DNA of 64,000 nt, taken from positions 1 to 64,000 of the forward strand of contig NZ_JFHD01000032.1 of NCBI RefSeq assembly GCF_000698575.1, written 5' to 3'. Position 1 is the stretch's first letter. Every line of letters starts with the position of its first letter. Position numbers and translations under genes: made by a program. The notes beneath the pieces are model-generated. The model did no database searches and was not told the origin of the DNA. It saw only the letters and a program-made list of their open reading frames with translations. Positions 55,345-63,726 of the stretch are shown here, in pieces. The DNA is from Caballeronia zhejiangensis. GTDB taxonomy: Bacteria > Pseudomonadota > Gammaproteobacteria > Burkholderiales > Burkholderiaceae.

Positions 55345-55944
55345 CTACCAGCGTTTGCCTTCGGGAGTGTCCAACAACGGACGCAATTTTGCCGCAATGG
55401 CTTCGCGAGCACGAAAAATTCTCGATCTGACGGTGCCGATCGGGCAATCCATCATTTCGGCGATTTCCTCGTAGCTCAGTCCTTCAATCTCCCGAAGCGT
55501 GATGGCGGTGCGCAATTCCTCGGGCAGCAACGCCATCGCGGCGTTGACAGTCTGAGCGATCTGCTTGCTCATCAACATCGACTCGGGCGTGTTGATATCC
55601 CTTAGTTGGTCCGCGTCGGAGAAAGTTTCCGCTTCTTCTGCATCGGCTTCGGTAGAAGTGGGAGCGCGGCGGCCCTGAGTTGCAAGATAGTTTTTTGCCG
55701 TATTGACAGCAATGCGGTAAAGCCAGGTGTAAAACGCCGATTCGCCGCGAAACTGCGGCAGCGCGCGGTAGGCCTTGATGAAGGCGTCCTGGGCGACGTC
55801 CTCGACCTCGGCGGGGTCGCGCACGAGGCGCGAGATCAGTCGAATGATCTTGCGGTGGTATTTGGCGACCAGCAGTTCGAACGCGGCCTTGTCACCCTTC
55901 TGGACACGTTCGACCAGCAATTGGTCGATTTCTTTTTCACTCAC
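55345..55944 (-). CDS. rpoE: RNA polymerase sigma-E factor
   Basis: ECF sigma factor for envelope stress (199 aa). Region 2 'DVAQDAFIKAYRALPQFRGESAFYTWLYRIAVN' and region 4 'LREIEGLSYEEIAEMMDCPIGTVRSRIFRAREAI' are complete. The start codon is GTG 55942-55944 (MSEKEIDQLL), as judged by family length. Followed by its regulators rseA and rseB. A 25-base palindrome and a TACAAT element lie 40-70 bases upstream. Confidence 0.96.
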   Translation of the reverse strand: MSEKEIDQLLVERVQKGDKAAFELLVAKYHRKIIRLISRLVRDPAEVEDVAQDAFIKAYRALPQFRGESAFYTWLYRIAVNTAKNYLATQGRRAPTSTEADAEEAETFSDADQLRDINTPESMLMSKQIAQTVNAAMALLPEELRTAITLREIEGLSYEEIAEMMDCPIGTVRSRIFRAREAIAAKLRPLLDTPEGKRW

Positions 55945-55985
55945 CTGGTAAATCCGATTAGCTTGGGGAAGTTGCGCGGACGGCT

Positions 55986-56013
55986 ATTGTAGCGTTACCG
56001 CCTGTAAGGCTAC
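55986..56013 (-). promoter_or_regulatory. Candidate rpoE control site: palindrome with -10
   Basis: 55989-56013 is an imperfect inverted repeat: 10-base arms with 9 pairs around a 5-base centre (GTAGCGTTAC ... GTAAGGCTAC). It overlaps the minus-strand TACAAT at 55991-55986. No sigma-E-type GGAACTT box or good -35 is found, so an activator- or repressor-bound promoter is possible. Confidence 0.4.
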
Positions 56014-56040
56014 CGGAACGCTCATGCGCCGTTACAGTCG

Positions 56041-56496
56041 TTACAGGTGGGACGCTGCGGCGCGGCGAGCCTGGACCGAGAGCTGGCGGAAGGTGTCGGC
56101 ATCGACGGAATCGGCCGCGACGACGAGCGTTTCGCGCCGCCCGCGCGTATCGCAAAGCGTCAACGCGATGAGGCGTCCGCTCCATTGCGCGCACCCAGCG
56201 ATGCTCGTGTGGCGCATCTCGCCGCTTCGGTTCCAGATCGTGATGCCGTCGGAAAGAAGGCCAATCGCAGATGGCTGGGCGTTCATCCACCGGTACGACG
56301 CCAGCCCGAGCACCGCCAGCGCCGCCGCGCAAGCCACGGCGGCGTGCCCCGCGTGCTCCGCATGCGCGAAAACGCACTGGAACACCGACGCTCCCGCAAC
56401 GGCTACGAAGCCGAGCATTGCGCCCCGCAAGAAACGCGACGGCCGCATCGCGACGCCTGCGTCACGATGCGGCCGATTCACACACACGCTCGCCAT
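56041..56496 (-). CDS. Small hypothetical membrane protein
   Basis: 151 aa with two adjacent hydrophobic segments (about 24-44 and 50-67) and a soluble C-terminal part with short strands ('IGLLSDGITIWNRSGEMRHTSIAGCAQWSGRLIALTL'). This layout resembles the YgfX/CptA type of small membrane proteins, but the similarity is architectural only. It lies between fabF and rpoE in the same direction; ATG 56494-56496 follows GGGGA, with a second ATG 16 codons on. Function unknown. Confidence 0.7.
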   Translation of the reverse strand: MASVCVNRPHRDAGVAMRPSRFLRGAMLGFVAVAGASVFQCVFAHAEHAGHAAVACAAALAVLGLASYRWMNAQPSAIGLLSDGITIWNRSGEMRHTSIAGCAQWSGRLIALTLCDTRGRRETLVVAADSVDADTFRQLSVQARRAAASHL

Positions 56497-56527
56497 ATGG
56501 ATCCCCGCGATGACGAGCGCGCCGAGC

Positions 56528-57766
56528 TCAGTGGCGCTTGAAGACGAGCGAGCCGTTCGTGCCGCCGAAGCCGAACGAGTTCTTGACCGCCACGTCGATC
56601 TTCATCTCCCGCGCGGTGTTCGCGCAGTAGTCCAGGTCGCACTTCGGATCCTGATTGAAGATGTTGATGGTCGGCGGCGACACCTGATTGTGGATCGCCA
56701 GCACGGTGAACACCGACTCCAGGCCGCCCGCGCCGCCCAGCAGGTGGCCGGTCATCGACTTGGTGGAGTTCACGACGACCTTCTTCGCCTGATCGCCGAG
56801 CGCACGCGTGATGCCGATCGTCTCCGCGATGTCGCCGAGCGGCGTCGACGTGCCGTGCGCGTTGACGTAGTTCACTTCATCGGGATTGATGCGCGCGTTC
56901 TTCATTGCGTTGACCATCGCGCGGCGGCCGCCGTCGCCGTCTTCCGGCGGCGCGGTCATGTGATACGCGTCGCCGCTCATGCCGTAGCCGAGCACTTCCG
57001 CGTAGATCTTCGCGCCGCGCTTCTTCGCGTGCTCGTACTCTTCGAGCACCATCACGCCCGCGCCTTCGCCGAGAACGAAGCCGTCGCGGTCGGTGTCCCA
57101 CGGACGGCTCGCCGTCGCGGGATCGTCATTGCGCTGCGAGAGCGCGCGCGCTGCCGCGAAACCGCCGATGCCGAGCGGGGAAACCGTGGCTTCCGCGCCG
57201 CCCGCGATCATGACGTCCGCGTCGCCGTATTCGATCAGTCGCGACGCCTCGCCGATGCAGTGCAGGCCGGTGGTGCAGGCCGTGACCATCGACAGATTCG
57301 GGCCTTTCAGACCGAAGCGGATCGAAAGATGGCCGGAGATCATGTTGATGATCGACGCCGGCACGAAGAACGGCGAAATGCGGCGCGGGCCGCGATTGAG
57401 CAGTTCGGTTTGCGTGACTTCGATCATCGGCAGACCGCCGATGCCCGAGCCGACCACGACGCCCACGCGCTCCGAGTTTTCATCGGTGATTTCGAGGCCG
57501 CTGTCCTGCATGGCCTGCACGCCCGCGGCGAAACCATAATGGATGAACGTATCCATATGGCGCGCCTCTTTGGCGGGCATGTAGTCTTCGATATTGAAGC
57601 CCTTCACCTCACCGGCGAAACGCGTGGAAAAGTTCGTCGCGTCGAACTTCGTGATATTGGCGATGCCCGACTTGCCCGCGACCAGATTGGCCCAGCCGTC
57701 GGCAACAGTATTGCCGACAGGCGATACGAGCCCAAGGCCTGTAACAACAACTCGACGACGGCTCAC
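56528..57766 (-). CDS. fabF: Beta-ketoacyl-ACP synthase II
   Basis: Elongating condensing enzyme of fatty acid synthesis (412 aa). Catalytic Cys164 in 'TACTTGLHC' and the two active-site histidines in 'NAHGTSTPLGD' and 'STKSMTGHLLGGAG'. Start GTG 57764-57766 (MSRRRVVVTGLG) with AAGGGG six bases upstream. Last gene of the fab cluster, after the acpP terminator. Confidence 0.97.
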   Translation of the reverse strand: MSRRRVVVTGLGLVSPVGNTVADGWANLVAGKSGIANITKFDATNFSTRFAGEVKGFNIEDYMPAKEARHMDTFIHYGFAAGVQAMQDSGLEITDENSERVGVVVGSGIGGLPMIEVTQTELLNRGPRRISPFFVPASIINMISGHLSIRFGLKGPNLSMVTACTTGLHCIGEASRLIEYGDADVMIAGGAEATVSPLGIGGFAAARALSQRNDDPATASRPWDTDRDGFVLGEGAGVMVLEEYEHAKKRGAKIYAEVLGYGMSGDAYHMTAPPEDGDGGRRAMVNAMKNARINPDEVNYVNAHGTSTPLGDIAETIGITRALGDQAKKVVVNSTKSMTGHLLGGAGGLESVFTVLAIHNQVSPPTINIFNQDPKCDLDYCANTAREMKIDVAVKNSFGFGGTNGSLVFKRH

Positions 57767-57794
57767 GGTAACCCCTTATCCATAGAATGACGAA

Positions 57795-57844
57795 AAACAA
57801 AAGCCACAGCGGCCACAGGAAACCGCCCTGTGTGCCCTGTGGCT
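57795..57844 (-). terminator. Terminator between acpP and fabF
   Basis: Outer arms AGCCACAG 57802-57809 and CTGTGGCT 57837-57844 with a nested partial stem (GGCCACAG/CTGTGTGCC). On the minus strand TTTTGTTTTT follows. Partial read-through would lower fabF relative to the abundant acpP. Confidence 0.75.
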
Positions 57845-57909
57845 GTCAAATCGGTTTGCAGCGACGATGCATCGAGCTGATTGACGATGAGTCGCTGGCG
57901 CGTCCGGCC

Positions 57910-58149
57910 TTAGGCCTTGACGTTGGCGCGCGCGTAGTCGATCGCTTGCTGAACCGTGGTGATCTTTTCGGCCTCTTCATCGGGAATTTCCATGCCGAAT
58001 TCGTCTTCCAGCGCCATGACGAGTTCGACCGTATCGAGCGAGTCAGCGCCCAGATCGTTCACGAACGAAGCTTCGTTCTTGATTTCGGCTTCCGCCACGC
58101 CCAGTTGTTCGGCGACGATCTTCTTCACGCGCTGTTCGATGTTGTCCAT
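57910..58149 (-). CDS. acpP: Acyl carrier protein
   Basis: 79-aa acidic four-helix carrier. The phosphopantetheine site is Ser37 in '[13 protein letters not shown]'. ATG 58147-58149 has GGAGGG just upstream. It follows fabG after 250 bases, so a separate strong promoter is likely (AT-rich TGATAAAATG lies about 45 bases before the start). Confidence 0.98.
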
Positions 58150-58399
58150 GCAGCCCTCCGAGGGGAAAAAAGTTCAAAAATACAAGTGCGCGCATTTTAT
58201 CAGGTTTGGACCCGCAAAATACGACGCGTCAGTTCCATGCTCCACCGTGTCCTGCCCTTCATCAAGAGGGCGGCGGCCGGCATTGCATCGATTCTTCACT
58301 GCCGCGCGAAAGCGGTACGCACGTTGCTCCTTCGAGCATTTTGCGCGCCCGTTCCGGCGCGGATATTAAGCGAAATTCTGCGAAATGCCTATTAAGGCC

Positions 58400-59140
58400 T
58401 TACATGTACATGCCGCCGTTCACATGCAGCGTCGTGCCGGTGATGTAACCGGCGAACGGCGAGGCCAGGAATGCCACAGCATGCGCGATATCTTCGGGCG
58501 CGCCCAGTCGGCCAAGTGGGATAGACGCGGTGAGCGCGGTGCGCTGCTCTTCCGGCAGGACCTTGGTCATGTCGGTGTCGATGAAACCGGGCGCGATGCA
58601 GTTCACGGTGATGCCACGGCTGCCGATCTCACGCGCGAGCGCGCGCGTCATGCCGGCGACGCCAGCCTTTGCCGCCGCGTAGTTGGCCTGGCCAGGATTG
58701 CCGGACGAACCCACCACCGACGTGATGTTGATGATGCGGCCGCCGCGCGCCTTCATCATCGGGCGCAGCACCGCGCGCGAAAGACGGAACACCGCGCGCA
58801 GGTTCGTATCGATGACGGCGTCGAACTCGTCGTCCTTCATCCGCATCGCGAGCTGATCCTTCGTGATGCCCGCATTGTTGACGAGCACGTTCAGCCCGCC
58901 GAATTCCTTGACGATGCCGTCGATGAACGCATCCGCCGCGGCGGCGTCGTTCACGTTCAGCACCGCGCCACGGCCCTTTCCGCCCGCTTGCTGCAACGCT
59001 TCGCTGATGCCCGCAGCACCGCTTTCGCTCGTCGCCGTGCCGATGACCGTCGCGCCCTGCTTCGCGAGTTCAAGCGCGATCGCGCGTCCGATGCCACGCG
59101 ACGCGCCCGTGACGATTGCTACCTGGTTTTGCAGATTCAT
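58400..59140 (-). CDS. fabG: 3-oxoacyl-ACP reductase
   Basis: NADPH-dependent short-chain dehydrogenase (246 aa) reducing beta-ketoacyl-ACP. Cofactor loop 'VTGASRGIGRA', 'NNAGIT', and the catalytic Ser-Tyr-Lys in 'ITSVVGSSGNPGQANYAAAKAG'. ATG 59138-59140, 11 bases after fabD. Confidence 0.98.
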   Translation of the reverse strand: MNLQNQVAIVTGASRGIGRAIALELAKQGATVIGTATSESGAAGISEALQQAGGKGRGAVLNVNDAAAADAFIDGIVKEFGGLNVLVNNAGITKDQLAMRMKDDEFDAVIDTNLRAVFRLSRAVLRPMMKARGGRIINITSVVGSSGNPGQANYAAAKAGVAGMTRALAREIGSRGITVNCIAPGFIDTDMTKVLPEEQRTALTASIPLGRLGAPEDIAHAVAFLASPFAGYITGTTLHVNGGMYM

Positions 59141-59151
59141 GTTGTTCGTCC

Positions 59152-60084
59152 TTAGCCAGCGATCAGTTTGCGCGTTTCTTCGAGCGATGCCGGATCGAAG
59201 ATCGAGCCGCCGACGAGATTACCGTCGATACGCTTCGTCAGGCCCGCGAGCACCTTGCCCGGACCGCATTCGATGACGTGCGTGATGCCGTCTTTCGCCA
59301 TCGCCTGCACGCACTCGACCCAGCGCACCGGACCGGCGGCCTGACGCACCAGCGCGTCCTTGATCGCGGCGGGATCGGAGACGATCGCGACATCGACGTT
59401 ATTGATCAGCGGAATCTGCGGCGCCTTCACTTCGACGTTGGCGAGATAGTCGCGCAACTGATCCGATGCGGGCCTGAGCAGCGAAGAGTGGAACGGCGCG
59501 GACACAGGCAGCGGCAGCGCACGCTTCGCGCCCTTCGCCTTCGCCAGCTCGCACGCTTTCTCGACGGCCGCCTTCGAACCGGCGATGACCACCTGCGCCG
59601 GCGCATTGAAGTTCACCGCTTCGACGACGCCCGCCGACGAGGCTTCAGCGCACACGGCGCGCACGGTGTCGTCGTCGAGGCCGAGGATCGCGGCCATGCC
59701 GCCTTCGCCGACCGGCACCGCGTTCTGCATCGCCTGCGCGCGAAAACGCACGAGCGGCACGGCGTCCGCGAACGCGAGCGCGCCCGCCGCGACGAGCGCG
59801 GTGTATTCACCGAGGCTGTGACCAGCGACGAGCGCAGGCTTCAGGCCCGTTTCCTTTTCCCACACGCGATAAATCGCATACGCGGCCGTCAGCATGACGG
59901 GCTGCGTGTTCGTCGTCAGGTTCAGCTCTTCTGCCGGGCCTTCGGCGATCAGCTTGCCGAGATCCTGGCCGAGCGCGTCGGAAGCCTGCTGTACGGTCTC
60001 GCGCACGATCGCGTGATCGGCGAATGCGTTGAGCATGCCGATGGACTGCGAGCCTTGTCCGGGGAAAACGAACGCAAATTTCAT
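59152..60084 (-). CDS. fabD: Malonyl-CoA:ACP transacylase
   Basis: Loads malonate onto ACP (310 aa). Nucleophilic Ser90 in 'AGHSLGEYTAL' and the partner His in 'SAPFHSSLL'. ATG 60082-60084 (MKFAFVFPGQGSQ) with GAGGA upstream; thirteen upstream codons are not part of the gene. About 120 bases separate it from fabH. Confidence 0.97.
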   Translation of the reverse strand: MKFAFVFPGQGSQSIGMLNAFADHAIVRETVQQASDALGQDLGKLIAEGPAEELNLTTNTQPVMLTAAYAIYRVWEKETGLKPALVAGHSLGEYTALVAAGALAFADAVPLVRFRAQAMQNAVPVGEGGMAAILGLDDDTVRAVCAEASSAGVVEAVNFNAPAQVVIAGSKAAVEKACELAKAKGAKRALPLPVSAPFHSSLLRPASDQLRDYLANVEVKAPQIPLINNVDVAIVSDPAAIKDALVRQAAGPVRWVECVQAMAKDGITHVIECGPGKVLAGLTKRIDGNLVGGSIFDPASLEETRKLIAG

Positions 60085-60205
60085 ATCGTCCTCGTTGATT
60101 GGAATGATCCGCGATGTCCTCATGGACCGCGCGCTGGAGGAGCGCGCGGGGTCAGCGATGAAGAGGGATCAGTTACGAATTGGGTAGAGGGATCTGATCG
60201 GCGAA

Positions 60206-61195
60206 TCAGTAGCGGATGACCGACGCGCCCCACGTGAAGCCGCCGCCCACGCCTTCGATGAGAATGTTGTCGCCGCGCTTGATGCGGCCGTCGCGCACCG
60301 CGACGTCGAGCGCGAGCGGAATCGATGCCGCCGACGTGTTGCCATGCTCGCCGACCGTCACGACCATGCGCTCCGGCGGCAGATGCAGCTTGCGCGCCGT
60401 GCTTTGCATGATGCGGATGTTGGCCTGATGCGGAATCAGCCAGTCGATGTCTTCAGGCGTGAGCTTCGCCTTGTCGAGCGCTTCGAGCGCGACCTTTTCG
60501 AGCACGTTGACCGCGAGCTTGAACACCGCTTGCCCGTCCATGTGCAGGAACGCGCTGCCCTGAACCACGCCGCCGTTCACGTTGCCCGGCGTGCAGAGAA
60601 TGTCCGAATAGCTGCCGTCCGCGTGCAGCGCGCTCGACAGCACGCCGGGCTCATCGGACGCCTGGAGGATGACCGCGCCCGCGCCGTCGCCGAACAGCAC
60701 GCACGTGGTGCGATCGTTGAAATCGAGAATGCGCGAGAACGTCTCCGCGCCGACGACGAGCGCCGTGCGGTTCATGCCGCTGCGAATGAAGCTGTCCGCC
60801 GTCGCGACGCCGTAGGCGAAACCGGAGCACACCGCCTGCACGTCGAAGGCCGCGCCGTTGTTCTTGATGCCGAGCTTGTTTTGCAACAGGCACGCCGTGC
60901 TCGGGAACACGAAGTCAGGCGTGGAAGTCGCGACGATGATCAGATCGATCGATTGCGGATCGATGCCCGCCGCCTCGATCGCCTTCTGCGAAGCGATCAG
61001 CGCGAGATCGCTCGTGGTTTGATCCGGTGCTGCGAAATGTCGCGCGTGAATGCCGGTGCGCGCGACGATCCATTCGTCATTGGTCTCGACGCCCTGCTTC
61101 GCGAGACGGTCCGCCAAGTCCTGATTCGTGACACGCTCGGACGGCAGATAGCTGCCGGTGCCCAGCACGCGAGAGTAAAGATTGGATTGAGCCAT
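60206..61195 (-). CDS. fabH: Beta-ketoacyl-ACP synthase III
   Basis: Starts fatty acid synthesis by condensing acetyl-CoA with malonyl-ACP (329 aa). Catalytic Cys123 in 'AVCSGFAYG', with His in 'IPHQANIRI' and Asn in 'EHGNTSAASIP'. ATG 61193-61195 overlaps the plsX stop by one base (TAATG). Confidence 0.97.
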   Translation of the reverse strand: MAQSNLYSRVLGTGSYLPSERVTNQDLADRLAKQGVETNDEWIVARTGIHARHFAAPDQTTSDLALIASQKAIEAAGIDPQSIDLIIVATSTPDFVFPSTACLLQNKLGIKNNGAAFDVQAVCSGFAYGVATADSFIRSGMNRTALVVGAETFSRILDFNDRTTCVLFGDGAGAVILQASDEPGVLSSALHADGSYSDILCTPGNVNGGVVQGSAFLHMDGQAVFKLAVNVLEKVALEALDKAKLTPEDIDWLIPHQANIRIMQSTARKLHLPPERMVVTVGEHGNTSAASIPLALDVAVRDGRIKRGDNILIEGVGGGFTWGASVIRY

Positions 61196-62346
61196 TATGC
61201 CTTCGAATGTAGCGCAGTACCGGACTCGCCCGGCGGGTTCGGCTGCGAGTTTGGCTGTGGGTTCGGCTGTGAAGCGGCCTGCTGGATCGATTGATCCGCG
61301 GCCGCCGACGCGGGACCGTTCGCGTCCGCCTCGCGCGCGGCGGGAGCGTTTTCTTCCATCGCGCGCACCAGGCGTTCGAGCACGCCATTTTTGACGGCAT
61401 CATACCCGCGTTTGATGGCCCACTCAAACCCGAAGGCCTCGGCCGAACCGTGACTTTTGATTACAAGCCCGCGCAGGCCGAGCAAGGCCGCGCCGTTATA
61501 TTGCGCCGGATCGACACGCCTCTTGAAACGCTTCAGCACGGGCAGCGCGACGAGCGCCATCAACTTCGAGGCGAAGTTGCGGCTGAACTCTTCCTTGATC
61601 ATGTCGGCGAGCATTTTCGCGAGACCTTCGGAGGTCTTCAGCGCGACATTGCCGACGAAGCCGTCGCACACGACGACATCGGTCGTACCTTTATAGATGT
61701 CGTTGCCTTCCACGTTGCCGTAGAAGTTGAGCGTGCTCGCGCGCAGCAGCTCGCCCGCGCGCTTGATCGTTTCGTTGCCCTTGATGACTTCTTCGCCGAT
61801 GTTGAGCAGACCGATCGTGGGCCGTTCGCGCCCTTCGATCGCCGATACGAGCGCGTGGCCCATCTCCGCGAACTGCAGCAGATGCTCGGGTTCGCAATCG
61901 ACGTTGGCGCCCAGGTCGAGCACCGTGGTGTAGCCCTTCTGGCTCGGCATCGCGAACGCAATGGCAGGCCGCTCGATACCGGCGAGCGTCTTCAGCACAT
62001 AGCGCGACACCGCCATGAGCGCGCCGGTGTTGCCGGCGGAAATGCAGGTCTGCGCCTCGCCCTCTTTCACGAGATTGAGCGCGACGCGCATCGACGAATC
62101 TTTCTTCTTGCGCAGCGCGACTTCGACCGGGTCGTCCATCGCGACGACTTCGCTGGCGGGAACGACGGTCAGACGCGGCTCGTCGGAAGCCTTGTACTTC
62201 TTGAGCTGAGCGCGGATGGGCTGCTCGAGACCGACGAGCATCAGGTGCGCGTCGGGATGCGAGCGCACGAAATTGACGGCAGCGGGAACGGTCACGGCCG
62301 GACCGTGGTCGCCTCCCATGCAGTCGATGGTTATCTTTACAGTCAT
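61195..62346 (-). CDS. plsX: Phosphate acyltransferase PlsX
   Basis: Converts acyl-ACP to acyl-phosphate for phospholipid synthesis (383 aa). Family text 'ITIDCMGGDHGP', 'ISAGNTGALMAVSRYVL', 'CDGFVGNVALKTSEG'. The last 45 residues (Pro/Gln/Ser-rich, 'QPNPQPNSQPNPPG') are a low-complexity tail beyond the usual end. ATG 62344-62346. Confidence 0.96.
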   Translation of the reverse strand: MTVKITIDCMGGDHGPAVTVPAAVNFVRSHPDAHLMLVGLEQPIRAQLKKYKASDEPRLTVVPASEVVAMDDPVEVALRKKKDSSMRVALNLVKEGEAQTCISAGNTGALMAVSRYVLKTLAGIERPAIAFAMPSQKGYTTVLDLGANVDCEPEHLLQFAEMGHALVSAIEGRERPTIGLLNIGEEVIKGNETIKRAGELLRASTLNFYGNVEGNDIYKGTTDVVVCDGFVGNVALKTSEGLAKMLADMIKEEFSRNFASKLMALVALPVLKRFKRRVDPAQYNGAALLGLRGLVIKSHGSAEAFGFEWAIKRGYDAVKNGVLERLVRAMEENAPAAREADANGPASAAADQSIQQAASQPNPQPNSQPNPPGESGTALHSKA

Positions 62347-62369
62347 GGAACGCGACGAATTTCGGACAC

Positions 62370-62394
62370 AAAAAAGCGGCAGTGAAATGCCGCC
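62370..62394 (-). terminator. Terminator or attenuator between rpmF and plsX
   Basis: Stem GCGGCA 62376-62381 with TGCCGC 62388-62393; the minus strand continues into TTTTTT. It lies within the rpmF-plsX gap, so full-length read-through must occur if the genes share a promoter. Confidence 0.7.
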
Positions 62395-62484
62395 TTCTCG
62401 TCGTACCGGGAAAGTGTCAAGAGCGAGTTGCGCCCGCGCGCCCGTGGAATGATTCCGGCGGGCGCATCGAGCGTCGATGAACGC

Positions 62485-62664
62485 TTAGTCGTTCTTCGTC
62501 TTGATGACTTTCTTGCCACGATAGTAGCCGTTCGGGCTCACGTGGTGGCGCATATGCACCTCGCCCGTGCTCGGCTCGACAGCCAGCGGAGCCGTCGGGA
62601 GGAAGTCGTGGGAACGGTGCATGCCGCGCTTCGACGGCGACTTCTTGTTTTGCTGAACTGCCAT
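62485..62664 (-). CDS. rpmF: 50S ribosomal protein L32
   Basis: 59-aa basic protein: begins MAVQQNKKSPSKRGMHRSHD, ends 'YYRGKKVIKTKND', the full family pattern. ATG 62662-62664 has GGAG six bases upstream; stop TAA 62485-62487. Between the yceD-like gene and plsX, the usual arrangement that ties ribosome and lipid synthesis. Confidence 0.97.
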   Translation of the reverse strand: MAVQQNKKSPSKRGMHRSHDFLPTAPLAVEPSTGEVHMRHHVSPNGYYRGKKVIKTKND

Positions 62665-62783
62665 GATTACTCCAGAAAAATTTTGCGAATTCTAACACAG
62701 CCCGATCCGCCGACAGCCCTCGGCCGTTCGGCCATCGGGTGCGCACATCGCGCTACCAGTTTGTTGCGTGCTACAAAACCATT

Positions 62784-63404
62784 TCAGTGCTTCTTGCCGT
62801 CGGAGCCGCCCTTGAGCTTCTCCAGCACGGCAAACGGATTCGGCTTTTCGTCCTCATCCGTCACACCGCTTTCATCCGGCTCGTCGTCCTCCGTGCCCGG
62901 AAGCAGACTTTCGTGCGTCTCGGGACATACGTTGTGCTTGGGCACGAGCGGCAAGGACAACAACAACTCCTCTTCGATCAAGTCGACGAGATCGAACTGG
63001 CGCGAGCCCACGATCACTTCGACTTCATCGTCGTCGAGCGGAAATTCGTCCGCTTCTTCTTCCGTCGCCACGATCCGATATGTCGCATCGACATCGAGAT
63101 GCTGCGAATACGGCTGAAGGCAGCGCTGGCACGTGAGCCACACCGAACCGTGCACCGCAAGACGCAGATACGGCTGCGGCGCCTCCGTGCCGTCGTCCTG
63201 CAATTCCGGCTGGGTCGAGCCCTCGCCTTGCCAGGTGAACACGGTATCGCCGTCTGGCACATCAGCCGGCACTTCGGCTAACATGCGCGGCATCTGCGAC
63301 ACACGCAGCGCGCCGGCCGATTGCCTGCCGCTCTTGGCGAATTCGTAAATGTCGAGCGCGCGCGGATCGGCGGGGCTCACAGGTTTGCCAGGATTCTGAG
63401 TCAT
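62784..63404 (-). CDS. yceD: YceD/DUF177 family protein
   Basis: 206 aa, upstream of rpmF as in E. coli. The CxxC pair Cys92-Cys95 ('WLTCQRCLQPY') and 'DLVDLIEEELLLSLPLVPKH' are family marks. In plants and bacteria the family is linked to 23S rRNA accumulation; the exact action is not settled. C-terminus is acidic then ends in a Lys/His cluster. ATG 63402-63404. Confidence 0.93.
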   Translation of the reverse strand: MTQNPGKPVSPADPRALDIYEFAKSGRQSAGALRVSQMPRMLAEVPADVPDGDTVFTWQGEGSTQPELQDDGTEAPQPYLRLAVHGSVWLTCQRCLQPYSQHLDVDATYRIVATEEEADEFPLDDDEVEVIVGSRQFDLVDLIEEELLLSLPLVPKHNVCPETHESLLPGTEDDEPDESGVTDEDEKPNPFAVLEKLKGGSDGKKH

Positions 63405-63726
63405 GTGCGCTCCTGCTTGACCTTACTTGGGTTAGTGCTACCGGTGAGTGCTCAGTATGCACCGCGACTCGGCTTAAATGCAGCTTCGATGCAGGCCCGA
63501 CTTGCCCGAATTTGCCCCAATGTGCATCTGGCCGGCATCATGCTGTCTGACCTCGTGCTTTCTGACTCTTCGGCTCGACCGGTTTCATCGATGACAGGAG
63601 AGCCTTCGCCCGCGCACGTACCGATGAAAAGCCCAAAATCATATCGGCTTTGTTCTTTCGAGTCAAATACTTAAGGGCTGAATCGCAGCCCGTCGTTTTT
63701 ACACCCTTTTTTGTCCGGTTCGTCTC
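63405..63726. other. Intergenic region between yceD and maf
   Basis: 322 bases between divergent genes, with no believable frame. It must hold the yceD-rpmF-plsX promoter and the maf promoter, but neither stands out. The only clear element is the hairpin at 63675-63700. Confidence 0.5.
63675..63700 (+). terminator. Terminator-like hairpin upstream of maf
   Basis: GGGCTG 63675-63680 pairs with CAGCCC 63686-63691 around AATCG, then GTCGTTTTT. It points rightward although no plus-strand gene precedes it; a leader attenuator for maf or the end of a small RNA are possible. Confidence 0.5.
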
